This document shows positions 1-9,369 of a stretch of DNA of 64,000 nt, piece by piece (the first letter of the stretch is position 1; each line of letters begins with the position of its first letter). Both the position numbers and the translations under genes were made by a program. The DNA lies in assembly GCF_005222695.1 (NCBI RefSeq), contig NZ_STGG01000041.1:186001-250000 (forward strand). The letters run 5' to 3'. The notes beneath the pieces are model-generated. The model was not told where the DNA came from and made no database searches. It saw only the letters and a list, made by a program, of their open reading frames with translations. Source of the stretch: Massilia sp. HP4 (GTDB taxonomy: Bacteria; Pseudomonadota; Gammaproteobacteria; Burkholderiales; Burkholderiaceae_D).

Positions 1-1431
1 CATGAGCATGCCTTCTGCACGGAGTTGCGTGGCACTGGCCAGCTCGACGACGACGATCCCGCCGAAGTGCATGGGCTCCGGCAGGATGGCGGGCCAGTCC
101 GCCACCTCGAGCTGCTCCACGACGCCTGGCTCATCCGCCAGCGCGCCCCCCGCCCCGAAGGCCTCCGCATGCCAGCGGCGCGACAGGGCCAGCATGCGCC
201 GCAGCCCGATGCCGGCGGCCCAGCGCGCGACCACGGCCAGCGCCGCCCGGTCGCCGGCATCCTGCCTGTATTCGACAGCGTCGACCAGCGCGCGCAGGAA
301 ATCGGAGGCATCCGCACATTCCGCGGCAAAGCCCCGTCCGTCGCGCCGCATGGCATCCTGCGCCCATCCGGGTTGCCGGCACTCGGCCAGCCAGCGCCGC
401 ATGCATGGACCGTGCAGCTCCGACCACGCCCTCATCCGAAGATCGCCGAAACTGTCGCGGAACCTGAAGACCGCGGCCAGCACGCCACATAGCTGCATCA
501 GGTCGTCGAACTGCGCGGGCGAGCGCGGACGCCGCTCGGGCGCAAGCCAGGACAGTGCGGCCAGGAGCTTTGGCAGGCGCACATCGTCCAGCTGCCAGTG
601 CGCGGGCAGCGCGCGGGTACCCAGCCAGCGCACCACCTCGCGCGGCACGTCGAAAGCGCGCGCGACCGCATCGTGCAAGGGCTCGGCGCCGTCGATCGCC
701 CTGGCGACGGCCGCAATGTCGCGCCGGAGCCGGCCCCGATCCGGCGCCGCCAGGAGCGGCAATAGCCAGGGCAACAGGCGCAGCGCCTGGACACGGTAGC
801 AGCTCCTTCCCCCCTGGCCGACGATGAAGTTGTACACCGCCAGGCGATCGACGGGCTGGCCGCACACTGTCCGCGCGTCCGCCATATAGTCCCGCGCCTG
901 GTCGTCCAGGTGTTCCAGGTAGGCCGCCACCACCCGATCGCCATCCGCGTCGCCATGGTGCTGCGCATGGTCATCGCCGCGGCGGGCGCCGATGGACGAG
1001 ATCAGCCAGTCGACCTGCGCGGCGGTCATGGCCGGCTGCGCGAGCAGCGTGGCATTGCGTTCCAGGGTGGCCTGCACGGCAGCGTATCCCGCTGCCTGGA
1101 GGGCGGCGGCGATGTCGCGCTCGAGATGGGAGAAGCGGCTTTCGTCATAGCCAAGCTGCGGCAGCGCTGCGGCCAGCACGCGGCATGCGTCGGGCAGCGC
1201 ATTGCGCGGACCTCGCATCCCAAGCGCATAGACCATCCCGCTGCGCAGCACGCAGCGTACGGACGCAAGGGCCCGGCAGTCGGACGCACCTGAAAGCACA
1301 CCCCGCGGATCGGCCGTCACATGCATCAGCAGGAAGGCGAGCGGTCCCTGGCCGGCATCGCAGCCTACCCATTGCATGCACTGGGCGCGCGAGATGGAAG
1401 GAAAGGACGGGGCGGCGACAGTGGCAAGCAT
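1..1431 (-). CDS. PcfJ-like protein, C-terminus cut by window edge
   Basis: A 477-codon open frame runs from an ATG at 1431 to the left edge, so the C-terminus is missing. The protein is helical, rich in Leu, Ala, Arg and Trp, with no membrane segment or signal peptide. The last visible stretch (a beta-like VVVELAS followed by TQLRAEGMLM) matches the style of the PcfJ family, whose members continue with a His-Cys-Val box after 'EG..M'; that box would lie just outside the window. PcfJ was named from a conjugative plasmid region, and chromosomal homologues have no settled function. The ribosome site before the ATG is poor, so an internal start is possible. About 100 bp separate it from the DUF262 operon upstream on the same strand. 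Coding is well supported by amino-acid composition; the family call is an inference from the short C-terminal motif. Confidence 0.55.
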   Translation of the reverse strand, partial: MLATVAAPSFPSISRAQCMQWVGCDAGQGPLAFLLMHVTADPRGVLSGASDCRALASVRCVLRSGMVYALGMRGPRNALPDACRVLAAALPQLGYDESRFSHLERDIAAALQAAGYAAVQATLERNATLLAQPAMTAAQVDWLISSIGARRGDDHAQHHGDADGDRVVAAYLEHLDDQARDYMADARTVCGQPVDRLAVYNFIVGQGGRSCYRVQALRLLPWLLPLLAAPDRGRLRRDIAAVARAIDGAEPLHDAVARAFDVPREVVRWLGTRALPAHWQLDDVRLPKLLAALSWLAPERRPRSPAQFDDLMQLCGVLAAVFRFRDSFGDLRMRAWSELHGPCMRRWLAECRQPGWAQDAMRRDGRGFAAECADASDFLRALVDAVEYRQDAGDRAALAVVARWAAGIGLRRMLALSRRWHAEAFGAGGALADEPGVVEQLEVADWPAILPEPMHFGGIVVVELASATQLRAEGMLM

Positions 1432-1535
1432 TGTAAGGGAGTGGAAGACGGTGGAGCGGGTAGTCTGACAGCGGGTGCGACAAAAGATGTCGCAACAGCG
1501 TCGCAATGCCGGCGGTCGCTTGCGGCCCTGCGCTG

Positions 1536-3575
1536 TCAGGTTGCGACGAGACTGCCTTCCGGGATGTCGGCGCTCATCCTTGGCTCCAGGCTGTCGACCA
1601 GGACGGCTGACATTGCCTGTCCATGTGCGCGGATCGCGGCAACGTCCCACTCCCTGCTTTCCATCATGAGGTATTGCTTGATGCTGTCGATGCGGTTGTT
1701 GCGGTAATACTCCTTCTTGGCCGCGGGCATGAAGTTGCTCAGCCGTGAATTCTTGGCATGGCTGATCAGGCACAGGTTGCCAAACGCGTCCAGCATGTCG
1801 GGCTCGAGCTGCGCCTGTCCCTCCATCGGGTTCTGCGGATAATAGTGCTCCACCGAACTGCGGAACGTGAATTCGAACCCGGCCATCACCGCATCGTTCT
1901 CCCGGTGCTTCAACCAGAGCAGGTAGTCGAGGTAATTGAAGACCAGGTTGTTCTCGATCTGCCCATAGGCCAGGCCGGATGCGATCCGGCCGCCGTCCGC
2001 GACGTCTTCCCGACGCCGGGTGCAGCGGCCATCGCGGCCGTAGATGATGTCGAAGTACTCCGCCCTGTCCTCGCCAGCCAGGTAGCGGTCGAACACGAAG
2101 GCCCTGGCGACCGATTCGAGGTGCTCCAGGTAGACCGCTTCCCGCACCTCCCGCGCATCATGCAGGTGCTTGAGCGCGGCGTTCAGCCAATGCTTGTAGA
2201 CCCGCGTCGGCGTCGAGACGTGGAACGCGCACAGCAGCATGAGTATGCGCCGGTTGTCTCCCGTGGCCGCCTCCTCGCCCTCGTCATCGGCGCCGAAGGT
2301 GTTGACGTAGCTTGGCCGTCCTGCGCCCTTGCGCGCGCCCGAGGCATTCCACTTGAGGCGCTTGAGGCTCCAGCCATCCGTCCCTTTCACGAATTCGCGC
2401 TTGATCACATAGTGGTCGAACAGGTACTTGCAGCGCAGCAGGGCAAAGACGAAGTCCTTGATCTTCGCAGCGGGGTCGCTCGCCCTGAATACGTGCCTGT
2501 CGAATTCGGCGATCAGGGCCTTGTCGTCGAGCGGGACATTTTGCCCGGTCATGACACGCAGCACGTGCAGCAGGAAGTTCGGGAAGTTGATCACGGCGTG
2601 GAAACGCTCGGGCGCCTCTTCTCCCCTGGCGTCCGTCCCGCCGGTAGCGCCTGGCGCTGGCGTGGCCGGATCGAGGATCTGGTCGAGCGTCAGCGCGATG
2701 CGTTCGGCGCCGTCGTCGGCGGCCTGGAGCGCCAGCGCATCGCATAACTGGGCAAAGCCGGTCGGCTCGAAGCGGCTCCAGTCGCCGGCTCCGAATACCG
2801 CATCGCGCTGGGCGGTCGTGAACCCCATCTGGACGTAGCGCTCCATGTTCGCGCACGCCTCCCACACGGTATGCAGGCAGTGCCGGCTTCGCTCCGGCGC
2901 GGCATCGTCGCGCAGGGCTTCCATCATGCGTGCCTTCAGCACCTCATGTTTCTCCAGCTGCTCGCCGCGGCTGTTCATGATCTCGAAATAGTGGTTCAGG
3001 TCGGTCTGCGGCGGTACGCACACCCGCATCAGGACCACGTTCCCGAGCAGGTAGCGTGTAAAGCGGCGCCGCTCGACACCGTTCTCTTTCAGTTTGCGCG
3101 GCAGGATCTTCTGGATCAGCCGGTAGCCATTCACGATGGACGGATTGCTGTCCTGGGCTGCAAGCGCGCCTTTGGCCTTGGGCTCGAGCGCCCCGGCGAA
3201 GATCGCCGCGAAGGTCTTCTGGGAGCGCTCGCGGCTCTCGAAACGCAGGCGCGGGGCGCCGTACCAGTCCAGGCCGGACTCGCCGCTGTTCTTCAGGTGC
3301 GACACGAGCAGGGACAGGGTCGTCAAGCGCTGCTGGCCATCGATGGTTTCGTACACGGTGCTGCCAGGGCCCTGGCGCGCGAACACGACCAGCGTGCCGA
3401 TATAGTAGTTCTGCGGCGCCGCGCCTTCCTTCGGCAGATAGTCGATCACGTCCTGGATCAACTGGGAGATCTCGGCCTCGTCCCAGGCGTAGTTTCGTTG
3501 ATACATGGGGATCACGTAGTCCCCGCTCTCGCCCAGCAGTGCCTCGATCGACAACTGGCAGATCCGTTCGCTCAT
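1536..3575 (-). CDS. DUF262-DUF1524 protein (GmrSD-like endonuclease family)
   Basis: This 679-residue protein has the DUF262 N-terminus of the GmrS/ParB-like fold: IPMYQRNYAW at about 22-31 and IDGQQRLTTL at about 78-87. The C-terminus has a DUF1524 His-Me/HNH-type nuclease signature: VEHYYPQNP near residue 575, then FGNLCLISHAKNSRLSN. Proteins with this DUF262-DUF1524 architecture include GmrSD type IV restriction enzymes, BrxU and SspE, which cut modified phage DNA or act beside DNA-modification systems. The gene begins inside the stop of the preceding DUF262 gene (4-bp overlap at 3572-3575), so the two are translationally coupled and probably work together. No methylase or modification genes sit next to it, which favours a stand-alone modification-dependent nuclease. 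The precise substrate cannot be told from sequence. Confidence 0.85.
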   Translation of the reverse strand: MSERICQLSIEALLGESGDYVIPMYQRNYAWDEAEISQLIQDVIDYLPKEGAAPQNYYIGTLVVFARQGPGSTVYETIDGQQRLTTLSLLVSHLKNSGESGLDWYGAPRLRFESRERSQKTFAAIFAGALEPKAKGALAAQDSNPSIVNGYRLIQKILPRKLKENGVERRRFTRYLLGNVVLMRVCVPPQTDLNHYFEIMNSRGEQLEKHEVLKARMMEALRDDAAPERSRHCLHTVWEACANMERYVQMGFTTAQRDAVFGAGDWSRFEPTGFAQLCDALALQAADDGAERIALTLDQILDPATPAPGATGGTDARGEEAPERFHAVINFPNFLLHVLRVMTGQNVPLDDKALIAEFDRHVFRASDPAAKIKDFVFALLRCKYLFDHYVIKREFVKGTDGWSLKRLKWNASGARKGAGRPSYVNTFGADDEGEEAATGDNRRILMLLCAFHVSTPTRVYKHWLNAALKHLHDAREVREAVYLEHLESVARAFVFDRYLAGEDRAEYFDIIYGRDGRCTRRREDVADGGRIASGLAYGQIENNLVFNYLDYLLWLKHRENDAVMAGFEFTFRSSVEHYYPQNPMEGQAQLEPDMLDAFGNLCLISHAKNSRLSNFMPAAKKEYYRNNRIDSIKQYLMMESREWDVAAIRAHGQAMSAVLVDSLEPRMSADIPEGSLVAT

Positions 3576-4966
3576 GCCGCGTACCTCATGTCCTTGAAGA
3601 GCTGGTTGATTTTCGTCGTCCTGGTCGAGCGGATATGCTCGACCGCCGGCAACTCGCGGCTGAGGAAATCGGCCGGCGTGATGGCGTCGCCCAGCACCCT
3701 GAACAGGTTATTGCCGAGCACATAGTTATCCACCGTAGGGAGCTGCACTGTTTCCATTTGCAGGCGGACTGTGTAGGCCCAGATAAAGATTTTTTCGATA
3801 GCCCGCGAGAGGTCTGCCAGGCCGAACCTGTCGATGTAGGCAATCAGCAGGCAATCGAACATCGTGCGCACGAAACCGTCCCCGACTCGGCCCCTGCCCT
3901 CGTACGTGTCGATATCCTTGACGATGCGCCCAGCGTAACCGTCGAGCGATCCCGCCTCGGCGAGCTGGCGAACCTGGCCGAGCTTGCCGCGAATCGATGC
4001 GATCCGCTCCTGGTAGTGCGCGGTCATGTCGAAGAAGCGGCGGCCGTTGATGATCGTCTGGTCCAGGCGGAACGGGAACGCCATGCCGCGGCCGTCGCCG
4101 CCGCCCCCGGACTGCCGGTTGCAGGCATCGACGAAGTGGTGGACGATGCGCAGCTGCTCGGCATGGGGATAGGCCGCCACCGTGTCGAGGTTGATGCCTT
4201 TGAACAGATGGGTATCGTCCTTGCCGAAATAGCGGGCCGAGCGCCCTTTCGACCAGTTACGCATACGGTACAGATAGCGGGCGAACAGCTCGGCGAGATC
4301 CTCGCTGTCGGCATTCTCCCAGCGCGCCACCGTGTTCGCCTTGACCTGCTCGTCGTCGTCGAACTCGCGCAGGTGATAAGCCTTGAGCAGGTCGTGCGGG
4401 TCGAGTTCGCGCCCGCGCGCGTTCTGCGAATCGAAGAACTGGAATGCCTCCGAGATATCGGTCAGCTCAAACACGACGAACTGGCAGCGATTGAGCAGGA
4501 AATCGATCGAGTCCTCGGCAAAATCGGCCCGCTCGACAATGCGCGAGATGGCGAGATAGTTGTTGCGGATGTTCGCCTGCGATATCTCGCTCTCGAAACC
4601 GGGCTGGATCATGCCCTCACCCAGGCTGCGCAACTGCGCTTGCAGCGCGGTGTGCAGCAATCCCGGCAAGCGCAGTGCGACCAGCGCCCTGATCGTCAGC
4701 AGCAGGGTGATGGTGCGCTGCTGGCCATCGACGATGTCCAGGCGACCGTGTTGCCGATGCAGGACGATGGTGCCGAGCCGATAGGACGGCTTGTCCTTGT
4801 GGGTGGCGATATCGCCGAACAGTTGCTGGACGTTCCTGGCGGTCCATTTATAGGGACGCTGGTAAGGCGGGATCCGCAGCGCGGCCTCGGACAGCAGCGC
4901 ATCGACGCTCATGATGCGCGTGCCCAGCGCGGCCGGCTGTGCGACGTGGTCGGTTTCGTTCTTCAT
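3572..4966 (-). CDS. DUF262 domain protein, partner of the downstream nuclease
   Basis: A 464-residue protein with a clear DUF262 N-terminal domain: IPPYQRPYKW at about 32-41 and IVDGQQRTITLLL from about residue 78. The DGQQR box is the conserved nucleotide-handling motif of GmrS-type proteins. Unlike its partner it has no recognisable DUF1524 nuclease end, so it may be the regulatory or sensing half of a pair. The ATG at 4966 is preferred over an in-frame TTG at 5005 because it overlaps the stop of a small upstream frame in an ATGA arrangement. A shorter, damaged copy of the middle of this gene lies at 7350-7841. Tandem DUF262 genes are known in defence loci; the sensor/effector split here is inferred. 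Confidence 0.8.
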   Translation of the reverse strand: MKNETDHVAQPAALGTRIMSVDALLSEAALRIPPYQRPYKWTARNVQQLFGDIATHKDKPSYRLGTIVLHRQHGRLDIVDGQQRTITLLLTIRALVALRLPGLLHTALQAQLRSLGEGMIQPGFESEISQANIRNNYLAISRIVERADFAEDSIDFLLNRCQFVVFELTDISEAFQFFDSQNARGRELDPHDLLKAYHLREFDDDEQVKANTVARWENADSEDLAELFARYLYRMRNWSKGRSARYFGKDDTHLFKGINLDTVAAYPHAEQLRIVHHFVDACNRQSGGGGDGRGMAFPFRLDQTIINGRRFFDMTAHYQERIASIRGKLGQVRQLAEAGSLDGYAGRIVKDIDTYEGRGRVGDGFVRTMFDCLLIAYIDRFGLADLSRAIEKIFIWAYTVRLQMETVQLPTVDNYVLGNNLFRVLGDAITPADFLSRELPAVEHIRSTRTTKINQLFKDMRYAA

Positions 4967-5079
4967 TGGCTCTTCGTTCTCGCTGTCGGGCGCTCGCTCA
5001 GGCAAGTGTCGCCTTTGCGGCGCATGATGTCGTCAAGCGTGAAGGGACGCGCAAGCGCAATATCTGAAACAGCTTTCAT
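4963..5079 (-). CDS. 38-residue protein at the head of the DUF262 operon
   Basis: A small frame from ATG 5079 ends in a TGA that overlaps the ATG of the DUF262 gene by ATGA. The product has the stretch RPFTLDDIMRRKGD, which looks like natural protein rather than random translation. The same frame stays open upstream to about 5173 with plausible residues (TTPDLDNGRVPND) but without a standard start codon, so a longer product from a rare start, or a 5'-truncated gene, is possible. The chain of two 4-bp overlaps makes a three-gene operon. No family is recognised. It could be a small regulator or simply a leader peptide coupling translation. Confidence 0.4.
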   Translation of the reverse strand: MKAVSDIALARPFTLDDIMRRKGDTCLSERPTARTKSQ

Positions 5080-5302
5080 GGTGTCGTTCGGGACTCGTCC
5101 GTTATCAAGATCAGGAGTGGTGATGATATGGGTCCTTGCGACGACCGATGTCGCATACGGTCACCGGCGGAATTGAAACCAGGCGGCAACGTCTGGCGCC
5201 TCATCCACCTGGCGCTCGACCAAGCGGAGGACCTTCGCCAGCCATTGATGACATGCCACGTTGTCTCATCATGAGCATAACAGAAAAGCCTCGACTAATT
5301 CC

Positions 5303-5337
5303 ACAAAGAAACGCTCCCGGCGCCGCGTCCGGGAGCG
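5303..5337 (-). terminator. Rho-independent terminator after the chemoreceptor gene
   Basis: Read on the minus strand, a GC-rich 9-bp stem (CGCTCCCGG with CCGGGAGCG) with an 8-nt loop is followed by TTTCTTT. It begins 9 bp after the stop of the gene that ends at 5347. Confidence 0.85.
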
Positions 5338-5346
5338 CCCACCGAC

Positions 5347-6969
5347 TCAACCGGGGGCGACGGGCGACGCCAGCCGCGGGTGAACCGGTGCAGTCGAGGG
5401 CGTCGAATCGCGCAGCTGCCCCGCTGGTATCCCGTCCAGCTTGAACACGCGGACCGCAGCGGCTAGTCCGGCCGCCTGCCGCTGCAGGGTTTCGGAGGCG
5501 GCGGCGGCTTCCTCGACCAGCGAGGCGTTCTGCTGGGTTGTCCGGTCCATCTGGCTGACCGCTTCGTTGACCTGCTCGATACCGAGCGTCTGCTCGCGGG
5601 TGGCTGCGCTGATCTCGCCCATGATGTCGGCCACGCGGCGGATGCTCTCGACTACCTCCTCCATCGTGTTGCCGGCCCGATCGACCAGCACGCTGCCGGC
5701 TTCGACGTTCGACACCGAGGCGTCGATCAGGGATTTGATTTCCTTGGCGGCCGCGGCCGAACGCTGGGCCAGGCTGCGCACCTCGGCGGCGACGACCGCA
5801 AATCCCCGGCCCTGCTCGCCAGCGCGAGCCGCTTCGACCGCAGCGTTCAGCGCCAGGATGTTGGTCTGGAAGGCGATACCGTCGATTACGCTGATGATGT
5901 CGACAATTTTCTTGGACGACGCGTCGATCGTACCCATCGTCTCGATCACCTGGCGCACCACTGCGCCGCCGCGCAGCGCGACCTCGCTGGCCGAACCGGC
6001 CAGCCCGTTGGCCTGGCGCGCGTTGTCCGACGTCTGCTTGACGGTCGAGGTCAGCTCTTCCATCGACGCCGCGGTCTCCTCGAGGGAGCTGGCCTGCTGT
6101 TCTGTGCGCGCGGACAGTTCCAGGTTGCCGGCCGCGACTTCGTCGGCGGCGCCGGCGATATGGCCGGCGCCCTGCATCACCTGCGTCACCAGGCGCCGCA
6201 GTTCGTCGTTCATGTCACGCAAGGCCGCCAGCAGCTGGCCGGCCTCGTCGCGGCTGTGTACGACGATGTCGGCACTGAGGTCGCCGCGGGCGACGCGCCG
6301 GGCGACGCCAACCGCCTCTTGCAGCGGCGCCACGATACTGTTGCGCAGCAGGAGCCCGGCGCCCACGACCAGCAGCGCTAGGAATACACTCAGGGCGCCC
6401 TGCAGGCGCAGGCTCAATGCGCCCGCGTCCTCGATCTTGCGCGCTTCGGCGTCGATGGCCTTGCGCTGCATCTCGACCAGCTCGCGCAGCTTGGCCTGGT
6501 ACAGCGTCGAAGCCGGCACGTACCTCTCGTCGATCAGGCGGTTGGCCGTGTCGTTGTCGTCGGCCGCGCGGGCCTCGGCCACGGCGATGCGCATGGCGTT
6601 GTTGACAGCGCGGGCGTCGGCGATGTCGCTGACCAGGCGCTGCTCTTGCGCTGAATTGAGCAGCGGCTTGACCTTCGCCATCAGCTCCTCGACTTCCCTG
6701 GTGCCCTGGGCCGAATCGGCAGCGAAAAAGCTCACGAGCGAACTGTCGGCGCTCTTGGCAATGGCGATCGTGCGGCGCGAGCCGCCGTAGATGGTCCGGT
6801 ACCAGTCGCTGACCAGGCGCTCCTTGGCCAGCGACGTGTCCATCAAATGGCGGGTCGATTCCGTGACCCGGCCGAGCTGCCACAGGCCGACGATCGTGGT
6901 CGCCACCGCGACGACCAGCACGACGCCGAAGACGACGGCGATTTTTTTACCGATATTCAAGTTCTTCAT
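5347..6969 (-). CDS. methyl-accepting chemotaxis protein
   Basis: A 540-residue inner-membrane chemoreceptor. TM1 is at about 10-30, a four-helix-type periplasmic ligand domain at about 32-188, TM2 at about 191-209, then a HAMP linker and a methyl-accepting signalling domain with the CheA/CheW hairpin tip ([22 protein letters not shown]). The start at ATG 6969 is chosen over an upstream in-frame ATG at 7023 because TTGGAG lies 5-6 bp before it and residues MKNLNIGKK directly precede TM1. The C-terminus (ending PVAPG) lacks a CheR-docking pentapeptide. It stands alone, with a strong terminator just downstream. The ligand cannot be inferred. Confidence 0.93.
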   Translation of the reverse strand: MKNLNIGKKIAVVFGVVLVVAVATTIVGLWQLGRVTESTRHLMDTSLAKERLVSDWYRTIYGGSRRTIAIAKSADSSLVSFFAADSAQGTREVEELMAKVKPLLNSAQEQRLVSDIADARAVNNAMRIAVAEARAADDNDTANRLIDERYVPASTLYQAKLRELVEMQRKAIDAEARKIEDAGALSLRLQGALSVFLALLVVGAGLLLRNSIVAPLQEAVGVARRVARGDLSADIVVHSRDEAGQLLAALRDMNDELRRLVTQVMQGAGHIAGAADEVAAGNLELSARTEQQASSLEETAASMEELTSTVKQTSDNARQANGLAGSASEVALRGGAVVRQVIETMGTIDASSKKIVDIISVIDGIAFQTNILALNAAVEAARAGEQGRGFAVVAAEVRSLAQRSAAAAKEIKSLIDASVSNVEAGSVLVDRAGNTMEEVVESIRRVADIMGEISAATREQTLGIEQVNEAVSQMDRTTQQNASLVEEAAAASETLQRQAAGLAAAVRVFKLDGIPAGQLRDSTPSTAPVHPRLASPVAPG

Positions 6970-7349
6970 CAATACTCCAAACGATATCTTCTGACTGGGC
7001 GTGTCAGCCGCCCACGAATGCATCCAAACGGTCTGAACCGTATATATAAATATCTCGATGACGGAATGTGACTTCTACAGGTTTGACATCGATACAACCG
7101 GATTTCCTGGCAGGCCGCAGGGCATGGAATATCCATCCCATTGCAGGGAAATGTTGCAGTGGCGCGCGTGTTTTCCCAGTTTGAGGTGTCGATCGTGTTA
7201 GCCGCTCGCCGGACGACGGTCGATGACGGGTTGAGCAACGCAATCGCAGGATTCTGGCATAGTGCCGAAAGGAAATAATATCGATAACCGACTAGCTGTT
7301 ATCTATTTTTTGGATAGCCTGCAGGGGGCCCTGATGGCGCCGGACAGCC
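6970..7349. other. 380-bp gap upstream of the chemoreceptor
   Basis: No convincing gene. The stretch around 7035-7055 (read on minus: TATTTATATATACGG) is AT-rich and is the likely promoter zone for the chemoreceptor, but no defined sigma box could be assigned. The decayed DUF262 copy begins at about 7350. Confidence 0.5.
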
Positions 7350-7841
7350 GCGAATCGATGCGATCCGCTCCTGGTAGTGCGCGGTAATGCCGAAGAAGCG
7401 GCGGCCGTTGATGATCGTCTGGTCCAGGCGAAACGCCATAGCGTGGCGCGGCCATCGCCGCCGTGCCCGGACCGCCGGTTACAGGCCTCGACGAAGTGGT
7501 GGACGATGCGCAACTGCTCGGCATGGGGATAGGCAGCCGCCGTGTCGAGGTTGATGCCCTTGAACAGATGGGTTTCGTCCTTGCCGAAATAGCGGGCCGA
7601 GCGCCCTTTCGACCAGTTGCGCATGAACAGCTCAAGGTGATAAGCCTTGAGCAGGTCATGCGGGTCGAGATCGCGCCCGCGCGCGTTCTGCGAATCGAAG
7701 AACTGGAATGCCTCCGAGATATCGGTCAGCTCGAACACGACGAACTGGCAGCGGTTCAGCAGGAAATCGATCGAGTCCTCGGCAAAATCGGCCCGCTCCA
7801 CGATGCGCGAAATGACAAGATAGTTGTTGCGGATGTTCGCC
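7350..7841 (-). pseudogene. decayed partial copy of the DUF262 gene at 3572-4966
   Basis: The stretch is near-identical in DNA to about 3988-4580, for example the run encoding the part with LNRCQFVVFELTDISEAF. It has lost 25 codons in the middle: the intact copy reads YHLREFDD...YRMRNWSK, this one YHLELFMRNWSK. A further small deletion near 7436-7445 shifts the frame so the end reads as nonsense. Similarity stops sharply at about 7350 and 7841, with no start codon region, no DGQQR box and no C-terminal third. It is a dead fragment left by a partial duplication or by replacement of a second copy of the operon. Confidence 0.88.
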
Positions 7842-7861
7842 GGCGTCCACAGAGAAATTCG

Positions 7862-8470
7862 CTACCTGCCCGCCGTCTCCAGCCTTGCCAGTACACCCTC
7901 AATGAGCGCCAGCATGCCCTGCTCCAGTTCCCTCTCCATCTCCGCTTCTTCCGCCGCACGCCCGGCGTCGACCCCAGGCTCCCGCCCCGCCACCGAGTAC
8001 ACCGTGTCCGCCACCGCCATCCTGTGGAACGCCACCGTGGCCAGCGCCCAGGGCGCCTGCTCCCTGGAAATCGCGTACACCTCGGCGATATGCCGCTGAT
8101 GGCTGTCGATCCTGGCAATCATCGATTCCGTCGCCGCCAGGCGGCGAATGACATAGGGCGTCACGCCCGGATGGGCCTTGACGAAGTCGCGCACCGATGT
8201 GGCGAAACCACACAGGTACGCGCGCAAGTCTTCTTCGCGCGAGGCCCGTGGGATTTCCCAACGACTGAAGATTTCCTCGGCAACCAGCCGCTTGAGTTCC
8301 TCCAGGCAGGCCACGTGCCTGTAAAGCGCCATATGGCTGACACCGAGCGCAGCGGCCAGTCCGACAAAGGTGATGTTGGGTAGCCCCATCGCGATACCGG
8401 CATCGGCAATGCGGATCCGCGTGATCGTGGGCGGGCGGCCACGCCCCGCGGGGCGTTGTGGCGAATTCAT
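7862..8470 (-). CDS. TetR/AcrR family transcriptional regulator
   Basis: A 202-residue regulator with an N-terminal TetR helix-turn-helix (VGLAAALGVSHMALYRHV at about 38-55) and an all-helical C-terminal ligand and dimer domain. ATG 8470 is preferred over the in-frame TTG at 8485, since GGAAGGA sits just before the ATG. It abuts the pseudogene end at 7841 and diverges from a TonB-receptor stub whose readable part begins at 8509. It may once have controlled that receptor or a gene now deleted. The effector is unknown. Confidence 0.88.
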   Translation of the reverse strand: MNSPQRPAGRGRPPTITRIRIADAGIAMGLPNITFVGLAAALGVSHMALYRHVACLEELKRLVAEEIFSRWEIPRASREEDLRAYLCGFATSVRDFVKAHPGVTPYVIRRLAATESMIARIDSHQRHIAEVYAISREQAPWALATVAFHRMAVADTVYSVAGREPGVDAGRAAEEAEMERELEQGMLALIEGVLARLETAGR

Positions 8471-8508
8471 GGGTGTTCCTTCCAAAAGCGACGCCTGCCT
8501 TGCGCCCG

Positions 8509-8893
8509 ATGGGCGGCGTTGCCTGGGTCGACCCGGAAGTCACGCGCTCGGCGCTCGCCGCCAGCGTCGGCAAGCAGGCTACCGGTGTTCCCAAGCTGCA
8601 GGGCAAGGCTGGGGTGGAATGGGATGTGCCGGCGCTGCCGGGACTGACGCTGACGGGTAATGCGACTTCGGTGTCGAAGCAGTACATCAGCGCCGACAAT
8701 AAGCTGGCCGCCGCGGGCCGCACCACCTTCGATGTCGGGGCGCGCTATGGCGCTGTCGTCGGAGGACGCCGGGTGACGCTGCGCGGCACCGTCAGCAACA
8801 TCGCCAACAAGGCTTACTGGGGCATGCCTTTGCTGTCCAGTTTGGCGCTGGGGGCGCCGCGCACCTTGCAGATGTCGGTGACGGTCGATCTTT
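8509..8893 (+). pseudogene. C-terminal stub of a TonB-dependent siderophore receptor
   Basis: The frame encodes the last ~128 residues of a TonB-dependent receptor barrel: AWVDPEVTRS, then VPKLQGKAGVEWDVPALPGLTLTG split over two strands, a TVSNIANKAYWG strand, and LALGAPRTLQMSVTVD. Real receptors end with an aromatic residue right after this strand; here the frame reads on (LLKRAV...) into unrelated sequence. The plug and most of the barrel (over 500 residues) are missing, as are a start site and signal peptide. It is a deletion remnant next to the TetR gene. Confidence 0.85.
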
Positions 8894-9369
8894 TAAAGCG
8901 GGCTGTCCGGCCCTGGCTGCGCGTGGGGCTAGCAACGCAAGCTGAGCTGGCCAGGTGGAGGGGAGCTCGGCCTGGACCAGTCCAGGCGCGGAACGCCTGC
9001 GCGACACCTCTGCTTCATGTCGGCCAGCAGCCATGCCCCTCATTTTTCTTGAAGAAATATATCGCGCGATTTCTCTACCGAATTGGCTATTTAAATATCC
9101 ACAATTCTGGTGCTACATTAACCCTTACAGCATAGAAAAGAGTTCCGATTTGGGGCAGATCAAATTTTTGCCTCATGCATTATGCGTCAATTTGTTGCAG
9201 AACAAATTACGATGCTTTTTGCTTGCAGTGAAATAGCAAGGCCTGGCAAAAAGGATCGCATCCAGGCCCGCGCCATGTAGCTCATGGATGACAGGTTGAC
9301 GCGTTACCGAACGCACGTCATGTGCGCAACAAACGGGCGGGAAGATATTCCACGGTCCAGGAGGCCGGC
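8894..9369. other. non-coding gap before the M15 peptidase operon
   Basis: About 475 bp without a credible gene; the open frame through it is the read-through tail of the receptor stub. The part from 9050 to 9230 is clearly AT-rich compared with its surroundings and probably holds the promoter of the operon starting at 9370. Confidence 0.5.

Noticed and set aside
131-865. 244-codon minus-strand frame at the left end
   Set aside because: It is an Arg/Ala-rich shadow of the PcfJ-like gene, which runs in another minus frame from 1431 to the edge.
8458-9135. 225-codon open frame on the plus strand
   Set aside because: Only its middle part (8509-8893) matches a protein family, the end of a TonB receptor. 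The start overlaps the TetR gene start and the tail is read-through.
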